NCBI GenBank assembly: GCA_947627215.1
Contig: CANQVD010000001.1
Coordinates: forward strand, 62,001-126,000
Direction: 5' to 3'
Origin: an uncultured Eisenbergiella sp.
GTDB taxonomy: Bacteria; Bacillota; Clostridia; Lachnospirales; Lachnospiraceae
DNA: 64,000 nt
Positions 42,105 to 52,301 of the stretch are shown piece after piece. The notes beneath the pieces are model-generated. The model had not been told where the DNA came from. It made no database searches and saw only the letters and a list, made by a program, of their open reading frames with translations. Numbering within the stretch: position 1 is the first letter of the stretch; every line of letters starts with the position of its first letter. Made by a program: the position numbers and the translations under genes.

Positions 42105-42871
42105 TCTTCCTCGAATATCTGCGCGTAAATCTCGTCGGCGAAGTGATCCAGAAAGCCTTCCTCCAGATCCCCGAACTGCTCCTTCAGCAACGCCTTCACC
42201 AGATCCATGCGCCTGAAATACAGCGCCTCCTCCGGCAGGTCCCCGGCACCGCAGCGCCGGTCCAGCTCTGCCGCGTCAAGCTGCTCCTCGCAGAACGCGA
42301 GCATCTCCTTTTTCAGACGCTGCTCCCGCCGCCCTTTGATTGCCAGCCTGTTCGCGGCGCGCAGAGAGGCGATGCCCATCGTCAGGAAAACGGCGAACAG
42401 AACGCCCATCACCAGCAGTGCGATATACTGCGTGGACGGGTTGAGACGGACCGGAAGCAGCCCGGAAACCAGCGCCGCCAGCGCCAGCAGGCCGACGATG
42501 CCCACGGCGATCAGGGTATAAGCGCCGGATCTGTACTCCGACGCCTTCTGGGACGAATCCTCATAGACGGCATCCGGCTCCTCCCGCCGTTCTGCCGTCT
42601 CGCCGTCTTCGGCCCCTTCGCCGGGATCGGACCGTGTTCCGTCTTCCGCGCCGGCATCCTCTCCGAAGGACGGGGAAGCATCCCCGCCCTCCGGGTCCGG
42701 CTCCGCCGGAAAGCCGTCCCGCATTTCCTCCGGAAAAGCGGCCTCAAAGGCATTCCGGTCTCTTTCCGCCTCTGCCGCATCCTCCAGCGAATCCACCAGC
42801 CTGCTCCCGCAGTCGGCACAGACCTCGATGCCCTCCACATATTCCACTTTACATTTCGGACACCAGGGCAT
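42101..42871 (-). CDS. Zinc-ribbon membrane protein, unknown function
   Basis: A 256-residue protein. The N-terminus is a zinc ribbon, MPWCPKCKVEYVEG with a second pair VCADCG (four Cys at about 4, 7, 18, 21). A long acidic stretch follows (about 30-110), then two membrane helices (YTLIAVGIVGLLALAALVSG and QYIALLVMGVLFAVFLTMGI), and a helical C-terminal tail with FGDLEEGFLDHFADEIYAQI. It begins three bases after nfnB and overlaps rlmH. No function can be assigned; similar small proteins appear near rlmH in related genomes by my recollection. Confidence 0.8.
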   Translation of the reverse strand: MPWCPKCKVEYVEGIEVCADCGSRLVDSLEDAAEAERDRNAFEAAFPEEMRDGFPAEPDPEGGDASPSFGEDAGAEDGTRSDPGEGAEDGETAERREEPDAVYEDSSQKASEYRSGAYTLIAVGIVGLLALAALVSGLLPVRLNPSTQYIALLVMGVLFAVFLTMGIASLRAANRLAIKGRREQRLKKEMLAFCEEQLDAAELDRRCGAGDLPEEALYFRRMDLVKALLKEQFGDLEEGFLDHFADEIYAQIFEEE

Positions 42872-42873
42872 GT

Positions 42874-44271
42874 TCAGTTTCCTCCTTTGCCGGAAAGATA
42901 TTCATCGATGCCCCTGGCACCCGCACGGCCCGCGCCCATGGCGAGGATCACGGTCGCCGCGCCCGTGACGGCGTCTCCGCCCGCGTAGACGCCCTCCTTG
43001 CTGGTCTGACCGTTCTGTTCATCCGCCACAATGCACTTCCATTTATTGACATCCAGGCCCTTCGTCGTGGAGGAAATCAGCGGATTGGGCGATGTCCCCA
43101 GCGCCATGATCACGGTATCCAGCTCCAGCGTGAATTCCGAACCGGGTACCGCGACCGGACGTCTCCTGCCGGAGCTGTCAGGCTCTCCCAGCTCCATGCG
43201 GATGCAGGTCATTCCCTTCACCCAGCCCTTTTCATCCACCAGGATTTCCACCGGGTTGGTCAGCAGATCGAAGATAATGCCCTCCTCCTTCGCGTGATGC
43301 ACCTCTTCCACACGGGCGGGCAGCTCTTCCTCGCTTCTTCTGTAAACGATATGCACCTCGGCTCCCAGGCGCAGCGCGGTTCTGGCCGCGTCCATGGCGA
43401 CGTTGCCGCCGCCCACGACGGCCACCTTCCTGCTGCGCATGATGGGGGTCGGCGCGTCTTCCCGAAACGCCTTCATCAGATTGCTTCTGGTCAGATATTC
43501 ATTGGCGGAAAAGACGCCGTTGGCATTTTCGCCGGGAATCCCCATGAATTTGGGAAGTCCCGCGCCGGAGCCGATGAACACGGCGGAAAAGCCCTCTTCC
43601 GTCAGAAGCTGGTCGATGGTGACGGATTTGCCGATGATGACGTTGGTCTCGATCTTGACGCCCAGCGCCTCCACGTTCTCGATCTCCTTTTTCACGACGG
43701 CCTCCTTGGGCAGACGGAACTCCGGAATGCCGTAGACCAGCACGCCGCCGGGCTCATGGAGCGCTTCGAAAATGGTCACGTCATAGCCCAGCTTTGCCAG
43801 GTCGCCGGCGCAGGTCAGGCCGGCAGGGCCGGAGCCGATGACGGCCACCTTCTTTCCATTCTTCTCCTTCGCGCCCTCCGGACGGATCCCGGCCTCTCTG
43901 GCCCAGTCCGCCACATAGCGCTCCAGCTTGCCGATGGAGATCGGCTCACCCTTGATGCCGCGGATACACTTGCCCTCACACTGGCTCTCCTGCGGGCAGA
44001 CGCGTCCGCAGACCGCAGGCAGCGCGCTGGACGCGCTGATGATCTGATAGGCGCCTTCCACATCCCCTTCCTTCACCCGGCCGATAAAGGCGGGAATATC
44101 GATGGCGACGGGGCAGCCCTTTACGCACTGGGCATTGCGGCAGCCGATACAGCGCTTCGCTTCCTCCAGCGCTTCTTCCGCGTTATAACCGTAACATACC
44201 TCTTCAAAATTGGCCGCACGCACCTTCGCGTCCTGTTCGCGCACGGGCACCTTCTTCAAAACGTCTCCCAT
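42874..44271 (-). CDS. nfnB: NfnB-like large subunit (glutamate synthase small-subunit family)
   Basis: A 465-residue flavin oxidoreductase, often annotated gltA or glutamate synthase. Two N-terminal Fe-S motifs are visible (CIGCRNAQCVKGCPV and CGRVCPQESQCEGKC), then an FAD site VIGSGPAGLTCAGDLAKLG and a pyridine-nucleotide site VAVVGGGNVAMDAARTALRL. Directly downstream of an NfnA-like gene, this is best read as NfnB. The complex couples NADH and reduced ferredoxin to NADP reduction by electron bifurcation. No large glutamate synthase subunit is nearby, which argues against true GltD. Confidence 0.85.
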   Translation of the reverse strand: MGDVLKKVPVREQDAKVRAANFEEVCYGYNAEEALEEAKRCIGCRNAQCVKGCPVAIDIPAFIGRVKEGDVEGAYQIISASSALPAVCGRVCPQESQCEGKCIRGIKGEPISIGKLERYVADWAREAGIRPEGAKEKNGKKVAVIGSGPAGLTCAGDLAKLGYDVTIFEALHEPGGVLVYGIPEFRLPKEAVVKKEIENVEALGVKIETNVIIGKSVTIDQLLTEEGFSAVFIGSGAGLPKFMGIPGENANGVFSANEYLTRSNLMKAFREDAPTPIMRSRKVAVVGGGNVAMDAARTALRLGAEVHIVYRRSEEELPARVEEVHHAKEEGIIFDLLTNPVEILVDEKGWVKGMTCIRMELGEPDSSGRRRPVAVPGSEFTLELDTVIMALGTSPNPLISSTTKGLDVNKWKCIVADEQNGQTSKEGVYAGGDAVTGAATVILAMGAGRAGARGIDEYLSGKGGN

Positions 44272-44287
44272 TCTGAACCTTCCTTTC

Positions 44288-45172
44288 TCATCCTTCGCAC
44301 ATGCCGCAGCCGCCGTGATGGGTATCCCCCTCCTGCGCCGCGAGATATGCTCTGCCTTCCTGTGTTTTGTACAGAAGCTGCCGCTGCATGGCCTCGTCGA
44401 AATTCACCAGATGTCCGTCAAATTCCGGACCGTCCACACAGGCGAACTTCACCTTCCCGTCCACGGTGACGCGGCAGGCGCCGCACATTCCCGTCCCGTC
44501 CACCATGATGGGGTTCAGGCTGACCACGGTGGGAATATTCAGTTCCTTCGTCATTTTGCAGACAAACTTCATCATGATCATCGGGCCGATGGCGATGCAG
44601 AGATCGTACTGCTTCCCTTCCGCGCACACCAGATCCTGAATGGTTTTGGTCACCATGCCGCTCCTGCCGTAGGAACCGTCGTCCGTGGTCACGTAGAGAT
44701 TGCCGGCCACGGCCTCCATCTCCTTTTCCAGGATGAGCAGATCCTTCGTTTTGGCGCCCACGATGACGTCCGCCATGACGCCCTGTTTTTTCAGCCACTT
44801 CACCTGCGGATAGACCGGCGCGGTGCCCACGCCGCCCGCGACGAACAGGATCCTCTTTTTCCGGAGCTCCTCCGGCGTTTCCTTCGTCAGGTCAGAAGCG
44901 CATCCCAGGGGGCCCACCACATCGTGGAAGCTGTCGCCGGCCTTCAGGCTCTTCATGAAGTATGTACTCGCGCCAACCACCTGAAAGACGATGGTGATGC
45001 TGCCCGCTTCGGCGTCGTAATCGCAGATCGTCAGCGGAATGCGCTCTCCGTCCTCTCCGGCGCGCACGATGACGAACTGGCCCGGCAGACAGGACGACGC
45101 GACGCGCGGCGCATGCACATCCATCAGCCAGATGTTGTTTGTCAGTTCTCTTGCCTGTAAAATCTGATACAT
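44288..45172 (-). CDS. nfnA: NfnA-like small subunit (ferredoxin-NADP reductase family)
   Basis: A 294-residue protein related to dihydroorotate dehydrogenase electron-transfer subunit and sulfide dehydrogenase subunit B. It has an FAD domain (VVGASTYFMKSLKAGDSFHD), an NAD(P) segment (RILFVAGGVGTAPVYPQ), and a [2Fe-2S] site with Cys in GTGMCGACRVTVDGKVKFAC. ATG at 45172 is preferred over GTG at 45184 because AAGGAAG lies just before it. Followed by nfnB after 16 bases; together they form a transhydrogenase rather than a glutamate synthase. Confidence 0.85.
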   Translation of the reverse strand: MYQILQARELTNNIWLMDVHAPRVASSCLPGQFVIVRAGEDGERIPLTICDYDAEAGSITIVFQVVGASTYFMKSLKAGDSFHDVVGPLGCASDLTKETPEELRKKRILFVAGGVGTAPVYPQVKWLKKQGVMADVIVGAKTKDLLILEKEMEAVAGNLYVTTDDGSYGRSGMVTKTIQDLVCAEGKQYDLCIAIGPMIMMKFVCKMTKELNIPTVVSLNPIMVDGTGMCGACRVTVDGKVKFACVDGPEFDGHLVNFDEAMQRQLLYKTQEGRAYLAAQEGDTHHGGCGMCEG

Positions 45173-45197
45173 TTCTTCCTTCACCTTTCCGCCCCTC

Positions 45198-46703
45198 TCA
45201 GGGCTCGTTTTCCTCCGTTTCGGAAGCTCCGTCCTCCTGCGGCGCCTCCCTGATTTCCAGCAGCCTGTAGCCCCCGTCTTCCAACTCTACCGCCTGATAG
45301 CATTCCCCGGAAATGTAATTCACCACGAAATCGTTTCCGGTGGCGTTGCTCACGCCGTCAGATTCCTCATAATATTCCCGGTAGAGATAATACCGGTTGT
45401 CATTGACCGTAAGGGCATATTTGTAAGTATAAATGTTGCGGCCCTTTTTCCCCTCCAGATTTCCCTGCAGGTCCTTCAGCAGGCCGGCGGCGCGCAGCGT
45501 CAGCAAAAGCCTGTTCAGGGCTGCCTCCGTGCCCAGCACCGGGTGCAGGTTCAGGGTATAGCTGACCTGCGTTTCCCCGCTTTTGACGCCGCCCGGCGAA
45601 ACGGCTACGAACCGGAACTCGGAATATCCGGCCGGCATCCAGACCGGCGCCTCATAGGGCGTGCTGTCCGGCCCCGGCTCGGAGGTGTCCGTCGTGTAGA
45701 ACACCCGGCAGTCCGGCGGCGCTTCCACCGTAATCCGGACCGGAACGTCATACGAGCCCGAAACGGGCAGAACAACGGGGGCGTCCGGCACGCTGACATC
45801 CACATAATAGGTCTGCTCCGTGACGTCGCTCCGTATGCCGTAGCTGTTGACAAAAAAGGCCCGGACCGTATAGGCGCCCGCTTCCATGGGAATGGGCGTG
45901 GTATAAACCTCGCTGTTTTCGTCCGGTTCACTGCCGTCCAGCGTGTAATAGATGGTTCCCGCGGCGTTGCTGATGAGCTTTACGCTCAGCTTCTTGTAAT
46001 AGGTGCCCCCCGGCATGTCAAATTCCGGCGGAGCGGCCAGATAATCCGTATACAAATTCCGGATTTCCCTGTCCTGACACGCCTGAAGCAGTTCGCTGAT
46101 CCCCTGATAATCCTCTTCCTTTTCCAGAATCAGAATGAGCCTTCGGTACGCCTCCTCGTTGGAGCCCTCCAGCCCGATGACCTCCCGGCAGACCTCCTCG
46201 GCAGCCGCATACTCCTCCAGCCCGTAATAGCAGGACGCCAGGGCGTTCAGATAGGAAACGTTGTTGGGCGAAAGCCGGCCGGCCCGTTTCAGACGGGACA
46301 GCGCCTGATGGTATCTGCCCTCCTGAAGCGCCGAGGCGCCCAGCGCGTACTGATAACCCGGCACGAACTGGAGCGCGATATAGATGCCTCCGGAAACAAG
46401 ACCGATCAGGACAAACAGAAGGATGAGACGGATCTGTTTTTTCCCCGGAGGCCAGAAAAACTCGGCGGATTCCGGCTCCTCCCCTTCTTTTTGCGCGCCC
46501 TGTCCGTTTTCTGTCTGATGTGACTGTTTTTCTTCTGCCGATTCCCCCGATGCCGTGATTTCAGTCGCTACATTCGACAAAGTCGTATGAATACTGTTTT
46601 CGATCTCGGGCTCAAATTCAGGAACCATCTGGATTTCCCTGCCGCACTTTTCGCAGTAGAGCTTTCCCTCCTGGATCTGAGCCCCGCAGTCCGGACATTT
46701 CAT
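45198..46703 (-). CDS. Zinc-ribbon, membrane, TPR and chitobiase-C-like multidomain protein
   Basis: A 501-residue protein of mixed design. It starts with a zinc ribbon (MKCPDCGAQIQEGKLYCEKC), an acidic linker, and one membrane helix (about residues 94-116, IRLILLFVLIGLVSGGIYIA). Then come TPR repeats (QEGRYHQALSRLKRAGRLSP onward). Two beta domains follow: one with AGTIYYTLDGSEPDENS, one with DCRVFYTTDTSEPGPDS. This TLDGSEP-type motif marks the chitobiase C-terminal-like domain. A final alpha/beta part ends it. The outside part may bind glycans or proteins. ATG 46703 places the zinc ribbon at the N-terminus; the longer frame has none. Confidence 0.78.
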   Translation of the reverse strand: MKCPDCGAQIQEGKLYCEKCGREIQMVPEFEPEIENSIHTTLSNVATEITASGESAEEKQSHQTENGQGAQKEGEEPESAEFFWPPGKKQIRLILLFVLIGLVSGGIYIALQFVPGYQYALGASALQEGRYHQALSRLKRAGRLSPNNVSYLNALASCYYGLEEYAAAEEVCREVIGLEGSNEEAYRRLILILEKEEDYQGISELLQACQDREIRNLYTDYLAAPPEFDMPGGTYYKKLSVKLISNAAGTIYYTLDGSEPDENSEVYTTPIPMEAGAYTVRAFFVNSYGIRSDVTEQTYYVDVSVPDAPVVLPVSGSYDVPVRITVEAPPDCRVFYTTDTSEPGPDSTPYEAPVWMPAGYSEFRFVAVSPGGVKSGETQVSYTLNLHPVLGTEAALNRLLLTLRAAGLLKDLQGNLEGKKGRNIYTYKYALTVNDNRYYLYREYYEESDGVSNATGNDFVVNYISGECYQAVELEDGGYRLLEIREAPQEDGASETEENEP

Positions 46704-46760
46704 GGAGAATTCATTCCTTTCCTGCGGCGCGGACAACCGCCGCATCCTTTCTGCGGACGT

Positions 46761-48431
46761 TCAGAACAGGCCGGTGATCTTTCCGTCGCCGTCCACGTCG
46801 ATCCCGTAGGCGGCGGGATTTTTCGACAGTCCCGGCATGGTCATCACCGTGCCGGTCAGCGCCACCACAAAACCGGCGCCCGCGGAAACATAGACCTCCC
46901 GGACATGAATCGTAAAGCCGGACGGCCTTCCCAGAAGACCCGGATCGTCGGAGAGCGAATACTGGGTCTTCGCCATGCACACCGGCAGCTCTCCGAAGCC
47001 CAGCTCCTCCAGCTTCCGAAGCTGCTTTTCGGCCGCCGCCGAGTAATCCACGCCGTCCGCCCCGTATATCTGCCGTGCGATGACCCCGATCTTTTCCCGA
47101 AGCGGAAGCTGCTCCTCATAGAGCGGCCTGTAGCCGGAGGGCTTTTCCGCCAGCGTCTTCAAAACCGTTTCCGCCAGCGCGATGCCGCCCTCGCCGCCCT
47201 TCTCCCAGACCCGGGAGAGCGCGAACGCGCAGCCCCGTTCCTCGCAGAAGGAACGGACGAATTCCGTCTCCGCCTCCGTATCCGTGACGAAAGCGTTCAG
47301 CGTAACGACCACCGGAACGCCGAACCGCTGAAGGTTTTCCATGTGCTTCTCCAGATTGGCGATGCCGCGCTTCAGCGCGGGCAGGTTCTCCTGCCCCAGA
47401 TCCGCCTTCGCGACACCCCCGTTGTACTTGAGGGCCCGAACCGTCGCCACCAGCACCGCCGCGTCCGGCTTCAGGCCTGCCATCCGGCATTTGATATCAA
47501 AAAACTTTTCCGCGCCCAGATCCGCGCCGAAGCCGGCCTCCGTGATCACATAATCCGCCATTTTCAGCGCGGCCTTCGTGGCGCGCACGGAGTTGCAGCC
47601 GTGGGCGATGTTGGCGAAGGGACCGCCGTGAACGATGGCGGGCGTGTGCTCCAGCGTCTGGATCAGATTCGGCTTCATGGCGTCCTTCAGAAGAGCGGCC
47701 ATGGCGCCCACCGCCTTCAGATCTCCCGCCGTCACCGGCTTTCCGTCATAATCGTAGGCGGCCACGATCCGGGACAGACGGCGTTTCAGATCCTCCATAT
47801 CGTCCGCCAGACAGAGGATCGCCATGATCTCGGAGGCCACCGTGATGACGAAATGATCCTCCCGCACCACCCCGTCCGCTTTTCCGCCCAGGCCGACCAC
47901 GATGTTGCGCAGCGCCCGGTCGTTCATATCCATACAGCGCTTCCATACGATCTGTCTGGGATCGATCCGCAGCGCGTTCCCCTGCTGGATGTGGTTGTCC
48001 AGAAGGGCGGCCAGCAGGTTGTTGGCAGAGGTGACGGCGTGAAAATCCCCGGTGAAATGCAGGTTCAGCTCCTCCATGGGGACCACCTGCGCATATCCGC
48101 CGCCGGACGCGCCGCCCTTGATCCCGAAGCACGGGCCAAGAGAGGGCTCCCGCAGCGCGATGACGGCCTTTTTGCCAAGCCGTCCGAACGCCTGACCCAG
48201 CCCCACCGTGGTGGTGGTTTTCCCTTCCCCTGCGGGTGTGGGATTGATGGCCGTCACCAGGATCAGCTTCCCCTGCGGGTTGTTCCGGATGGAGCCAAGA
48301 TACGCCTCCGAAAGCTTCGCCTTATAGCGGCCGTAAAGCTCCAGCTCCTCCTCCGGGATGCCGAGCCCGGCGGCCACCTTTCCGATCGGCTCCAGCACAG
48401 CCTCCTGGGCGATTTCGATATCCGTTTTCAT
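46761..48431 (-). CDS. fhs: Formate-tetrahydrofolate ligase
   Basis: A 556-residue enzyme that ATP-dependently joins formate to THF, feeding one-carbon pools and, in acetogens, the Wood-Ljungdahl methyl branch. The P-loop is [18 protein letters not shown] (about residue 62), with [20 protein letters not shown] and [18 protein letters not shown]. Full length. It lies alone between ftsK and the zinc-ribbon gene, and no other Wood-Ljungdahl genes are in the window, so a biosynthetic role is as likely. Confidence 0.97.
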   Translation of the reverse strand: MKTDIEIAQEAVLEPIGKVAAGLGIPEEELELYGRYKAKLSEAYLGSIRNNPQGKLILVTAINPTPAGEGKTTTTVGLGQAFGRLGKKAVIALREPSLGPCFGIKGGASGGGYAQVVPMEELNLHFTGDFHAVTSANNLLAALLDNHIQQGNALRIDPRQIVWKRCMDMNDRALRNIVVGLGGKADGVVREDHFVITVASEIMAILCLADDMEDLKRRLSRIVAAYDYDGKPVTAGDLKAVGAMAALLKDAMKPNLIQTLEHTPAIVHGGPFANIAHGCNSVRATKAALKMADYVITEAGFGADLGAEKFFDIKCRMAGLKPDAAVLVATVRALKYNGGVAKADLGQENLPALKRGIANLEKHMENLQRFGVPVVVTLNAFVTDTEAETEFVRSFCEERGCAFALSRVWEKGGEGGIALAETVLKTLAEKPSGYRPLYEEQLPLREKIGVIARQIYGADGVDYSAAAEKQLRKLEELGFGELPVCMAKTQYSLSDDPGLLGRPSGFTIHVREVYVSAGAGFVVALTGTVMTMPGLSKNPAAYGIDVDGDGKITGLF

Positions 48432-48448
48432 CCGTTCGTCCTCCCGAC

Positions 48449-51436
48449 CTAAACGGTCTCCTCCACAAACTGTTCAAATTCTTCCATCGACATCAGCACC
48501 TTGCGGGGCTTGGTTCCTTCCTCGTCCCCCACGACGCCTGCCTCCGCCAGTTGATCCATGATCCTGGCGGCCCGGTTGAACCCGATCTTGAACACGCGCT
48601 GCAGCATGCCGATGGACGCCTTATCCTTATCGATGATGAACTTTCCGGCCTCCACAAAATACTCGTCGTACTGTGTCCCGCCGCCGGAGGACGCGCCGCC
48701 CGCCGCAGAACCCATGGCCTTCAGCTTCTCCTCCACATCTTCATTATAGATGTTTCCGAGATTCTGATTTTTCAGGAAATCCACCACGCCGGAGACCTCT
48801 TCATCCGAAACGAAGGCCCCCTGCACGCGCACCGGCTTGGAATACCCCTGGGGATAAAAGAGCATATCTCCCTTGCCCAGCAGCTTCTCCGCGCCGTTCA
48901 TATCCAGGATCGTCCTGGAATCCACGCCGCTGGAAACCGCGAACGCCACGCGGCTGGGCATATTGGCCTTGATCAGGCCCGTGATGACGTCCACGGAAGG
49001 GCGCTGGGTGGCGATGATCAGATGGATCCCGGCCGCCCGGGCCAACTGTGCCAGACGGCAGATGGATTCCTCCACCTCGCCGGGGGAAACCATCATCAGA
49101 TCCGCCAGCTCATCCACGATGATGACGATCTGCGGCAGCTTCGCGGGCGCGTCCGCCTCTCCCTTCTGCTGCAGCTCCTCCGCCTTTTTGTTGAAGCCCT
49201 TCAGATCGCGGACATTATAATCGGCGAATTTGCGGTAGCGGTCCGTCATTTCCGCGACTCCCCACTGCAGGGCCGCGGAGGCCTTCTTGGGATCCGTCAC
49301 CACCGGGATCAGAAGATGCGGAATGCCGTTGTAGACGCTCAGCTCCACCACCTTCGGATCGACCAGGATCAGCTTGACCTCGGAGGGCTGCGCCTTATAC
49401 AGAATGCTCATGATCAGCGTATTGATGCAGACCGATTTGCCGGAACCGGTGGAGCCGGCGATGAGCATATGGGGCATTCTCGCGATATCGGACACGATGA
49501 TCTTTCCGGCGATATCCTTTCCCACCGCGAAGGCGATCCTGGAAGGGAAATCCCGGAATTCCTTTGATTCCACCAGCTCCCGGAAGCCCACGGCCATCGT
49601 ATGCCTGTTCGGCACCTCGATGCCGACGGCGGATTTGCCCAGGATAGGCGCTTCGATGCGGATATCCGTGGCCGCCAGATTCAGCTTGATGTCATCGGAC
49701 AGGCTCAGGATCTTGCTGACCCTGACCCCCTGCTCCGGCTGGAGCTCATACCGGGTAACCGTGGGGCCCTGGCTGATATCCGTTATGGTGACGCGCACGC
49801 CGAAGGTCTGCAGCGTCTCCTGCAGATGTCTGGCGGTCTCCCGCAAATGCTCCGCGCTGTCGCCGCCGTTCGCGTTATCCGCCCTGCGCAGCAGCGACAG
49901 CGGCGGGAACTGATACGGCCGCGGCGCCGGCTGCGGCTTCGCGGGAGCCGGTGCCGGCTTCACGGGGGCCTGAGGGGCCGGCGCTGTCTGCGCCTTTGCC
50001 CAGTTCTGCGGCTCCGTCCGTTCCTGCGGCTTCTCCGTCCGTTCCCGCGGTCCCTGCGCTGCTCTGCCCTGTGAAGTCTGTGCCGCTTCGCTCCGCGCTT
50101 CCCGCTTCGGATCCCGCGGCTCCGCCTCCGCCCGGTCCTGCGCGCTCTCAGGCCGTTCCGTCCCGGGCAGATAGGCCCGGGGTCTTTCATCCCTCTGCCC
50201 GCGTCCCTCCTGCGCCGACTCCTGCCGGCTTTGGAGACGCAGCTCCTTCATATCGGAATAGACATCCGACCGGCGCAGCACCAGGTCCTCCGTGCGGTCC
50301 GGCTCCCGCTCCGGATATGCCTCGATATCCGCCGGCGTCTCTTCTGCCGTCACCCCGCGGTACGGCTGTTCTTCTCTGCCGGGAAACACCACGATGTTGG
50401 AATTTTCCTGCGCATCGCTCTCTGCCGTTTCCGACGTATGTATCCGGATATTGTCATAGGAGAAGGCTTCCGATTCCCCCAACGGCACCGCATTGCGGGT
50501 CTCCACGCGGCCCTCCGTCTCCTCCGCCAGCGTGATCCCATGGCCGCCGTCCTCCGGCTTTCCGGCGGCGGCGCCGCTTTTCAGGCTGGTATCCATCATC
50601 ACGCCGGACACCTTGCGGTCCATGCGCAGAAGCTGTTCCTCTTCCCGGCGCTGTCTGTCCTCCTGCTTGAGCCGTTCCTTTTCCAGCCGTCTGGCCCGCA
50701 TTTCGTCCCGCAGCTCCTGCCGTCTGGCCAGCGATTCCTCCCGCTTCGCCTGATTCTCTTCGCGCCGGATCTCGCTGCGCTCCCGTCTCACCTGGGCGTC
50801 TGTCCTGGCCGATTCGTAAACATACCGGCCGGAGTTCTTCACCCGGTTCACAAAGGAACGTTCCGTGATGATGACCGCGCAGATGATCGTGAGGACGAAA
50901 AGCAGAAGGATCGTGCCCACCATGCCGAGGAAATGATACATCAGCCAGGCCAGCGAGCCGGACAGGATGCCGCCTCCGGCCTTTTCGCCGGAGCCGAACT
51001 CATACAGCTCCTTTGCGGAATACGCTTCCGGAAGCGTGCCGCCCCGTGCGATCAGCTCCAGCACCACTCCGATCAGGAAAAACAGCGCGATCCCCGCCGC
51101 CAGCTTCATGACGGCGGTCCGGTTCCCCTGATTGGAAACGCCGAACGCCACCGCGACGAAGGCCAGAACAGGGGCGGCGTACGCCGCCTGTCCGAATATG
51201 CCGAACATGACGCGGCTCACCGCGTCCCCTACCACGCCGATCAGCCCGAAATTGCATAAAAACAGCAGCACGGTGAGCGCAAAAACGCCGATCAGCACGA
51301 TTTCATTCGCAATGGCGCTTTCCTCCGGCGTCCTCACCGGTTCCTGCTTCGCTTTCGTATTGGTCCTTCCCCTGCTTCCCTTTGCGTTCTGCGGCCGGGA
51401 AGCGCTGCCTCTGCTTCTCTGAGCAGACGGTGCCAT
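48449..51436 (-). CDS. ftsK: DNA translocase FtsK/SpoIIIE
   Basis: A 995-residue double-strand DNA pump for chromosome segregation at the septum (and, in spore formers, into the forespore). About four to five N-terminal membrane helices end near residue 170. A long charged coiled coil rich in Arg/Glu ([20 protein letters not shown]) and a Pro/Ala/Gln linker reach to about 510. The motor has Walker [16 protein letters not shown] (about 660) and DELADLMM. The C-terminal gamma domain includes [19 protein letters not shown], which reads KOPS/SRS polarity sites. Begins after its own promoter. Confidence 0.95.
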   Translation of the reverse strand: MAPSAQRSRGSASRPQNAKGSRGRTNTKAKQEPVRTPEESAIANEIVLIGVFALTVLLFLCNFGLIGVVGDAVSRVMFGIFGQAAYAAPVLAFVAVAFGVSNQGNRTAVMKLAAGIALFFLIGVVLELIARGGTLPEAYSAKELYEFGSGEKAGGGILSGSLAWLMYHFLGMVGTILLLFVLTIICAVIITERSFVNRVKNSGRYVYESARTDAQVRRERSEIRREENQAKREESLARRQELRDEMRARRLEKERLKQEDRQRREEEQLLRMDRKVSGVMMDTSLKSGAAAGKPEDGGHGITLAEETEGRVETRNAVPLGESEAFSYDNIRIHTSETAESDAQENSNIVVFPGREEQPYRGVTAEETPADIEAYPEREPDRTEDLVLRRSDVYSDMKELRLQSRQESAQEGRGQRDERPRAYLPGTERPESAQDRAEAEPRDPKREARSEAAQTSQGRAAQGPRERTEKPQERTEPQNWAKAQTAPAPQAPVKPAPAPAKPQPAPRPYQFPPLSLLRRADNANGGDSAEHLRETARHLQETLQTFGVRVTITDISQGPTVTRYELQPEQGVRVSKILSLSDDIKLNLAATDIRIEAPILGKSAVGIEVPNRHTMAVGFRELVESKEFRDFPSRIAFAVGKDIAGKIIVSDIARMPHMLIAGSTGSGKSVCINTLIMSILYKAQPSEVKLILVDPKVVELSVYNGIPHLLIPVVTDPKKASAALQWGVAEMTDRYRKFADYNVRDLKGFNKKAEELQQKGEADAPAKLPQIVIIVDELADLMMVSPGEVEESICRLAQLARAAGIHLIIATQRPSVDVITGLIKANMPSRVAFAVSSGVDSRTILDMNGAEKLLGKGDMLFYPQGYSKPVRVQGAFVSDEEVSGVVDFLKNQNLGNIYNEDVEEKLKAMGSAAGGASSGGGTQYDEYFVEAGKFIIDKDKASIGMLQRVFKIGFNRAARIMDQLAEAGVVGDEEGTKPRKVLMSMEEFEQFVEETV

Positions 51437-51486
51437 AAGCCTCTCCTCCTGTGCCCCGGCCGGATCCTCCGGGCCGAATCTCTATC

Positions 51487-51515
51487 AGTATATCACTGAT
51501 TTTCCTTCTTGTCAC
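51487..51515 (-). promoter_or_regulatory. Promoter of ftsK inside the end of tepA
   Basis: Minus strand GTGACA (51510-51515), 17-base spacer and TATACT (51487-51492). The -35 lies in the last codons of tepA, giving ftsK independent transcription. An AGGAGGAG site follows before the ATG at 51436. Confidence 0.65.
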
Positions 51516-52233
51516 TATCGCGATTTCCTTTTTCCCGCGCTCCGTCCTCCCGCTTCCGGTTCCCTGCCGCCATCGCGTGAAGCCTGGCGAGCGCGTCCCG
51601 GATGCCGCCAACCTCCGATATGATCCCCTCCCTGACGGCGTCCTCTCCCACCAGAATGGTGCCGAGATCCTTGGTCAGCATTCCCTGATTCATCATCAGC
51701 TCCTCCATCCGTTTCTGGGAAATGCTGCAGTGCGCGCATACAAAACCGGTGATCCGATCCTGGATCTGCCGGAAATAGTCAAAGGTCTGCGGCGCGCCGA
51801 TCACCGTACCGCTCATCCGGACCGGATGGATCACCATCGTCCCGGTCGGTACGATGTAGGAATAGTCTGTGCTCACCGCGATGGGGACGCCGATGGAATG
51901 ACTGCCTCCCAGGACCAGGGAGACCGTCGGTTTGCTCAGGGAAGCGATCATTTCCGCGATGGCGAGCCCCGCCTCCACATCTCCGCCCATGGTATTGATC
52001 AGCACCAGAAGCCCCGCGATATGCCGGCTGTCCTCTATGGCGGCGAGCTGGGGCAGGATATGCTCATACTTCGTCGTCTTCGAGGAGCTTCCCAGATTAT
52101 CGTGCCCTTCGATCTCGCCGATGATCGTCAGAAGGTGAATGGCCCCTTCTCCGTCCTGCGTCGGAAACGTCATCTGTCCCGTCTGTTCGATCCGTTCGTC
52201 CCGGTGCTCTTCCTGTTCCTCTTTTCTGCCCAT
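51493..52233 (-). CDS. ClpP-class serine protease TepA-like
   Basis: A 246-residue ClpP-like protein of the TepA (YmfB) type. After an acidic, Glu/Gln/Arg-rich N-terminus, the fold includes LLVLINTMGGDVEAGLAIAE, the Ser nucleophile region VLGGSHSIGVPIAVSTDY and the His region MVIHPVRMSG. In Bacillus TepA was linked to protein secretion; other data point to a small-protein protease, so function is open. Upstream of ftsK, as ymfB is upstream of spoIIIE in Bacillus. Confidence 0.85.
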   Translation of the reverse strand: MGRKEEQEEHRDERIEQTGQMTFPTQDGEGAIHLLTIIGEIEGHDNLGSSSKTTKYEHILPQLAAIEDSRHIAGLLVLINTMGGDVEAGLAIAEMIASLSKPTVSLVLGGSHSIGVPIAVSTDYSYIVPTGTMVIHPVRMSGTVIGAPQTFDYFRQIQDRITGFVCAHCSISQKRMEELMMNQGMLTKDLGTILVGEDAVREGIISEVGGIRDALARLHAMAAGNRKREDGAREKGNRDSDKKENQ

Positions 52234-52301
52234 AAAATCACTCCTGCCGCATCACGTTTTTCATGGACAAGTATGCGCAGGAGCGCGGGGGCTTATTCGG
52301 T

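Noticed and set aside
48432-48448. Search for a THF or other riboswitch before fhs
   Set aside because: Only 17 bases separate ftsK from fhs, leaving no room for one.
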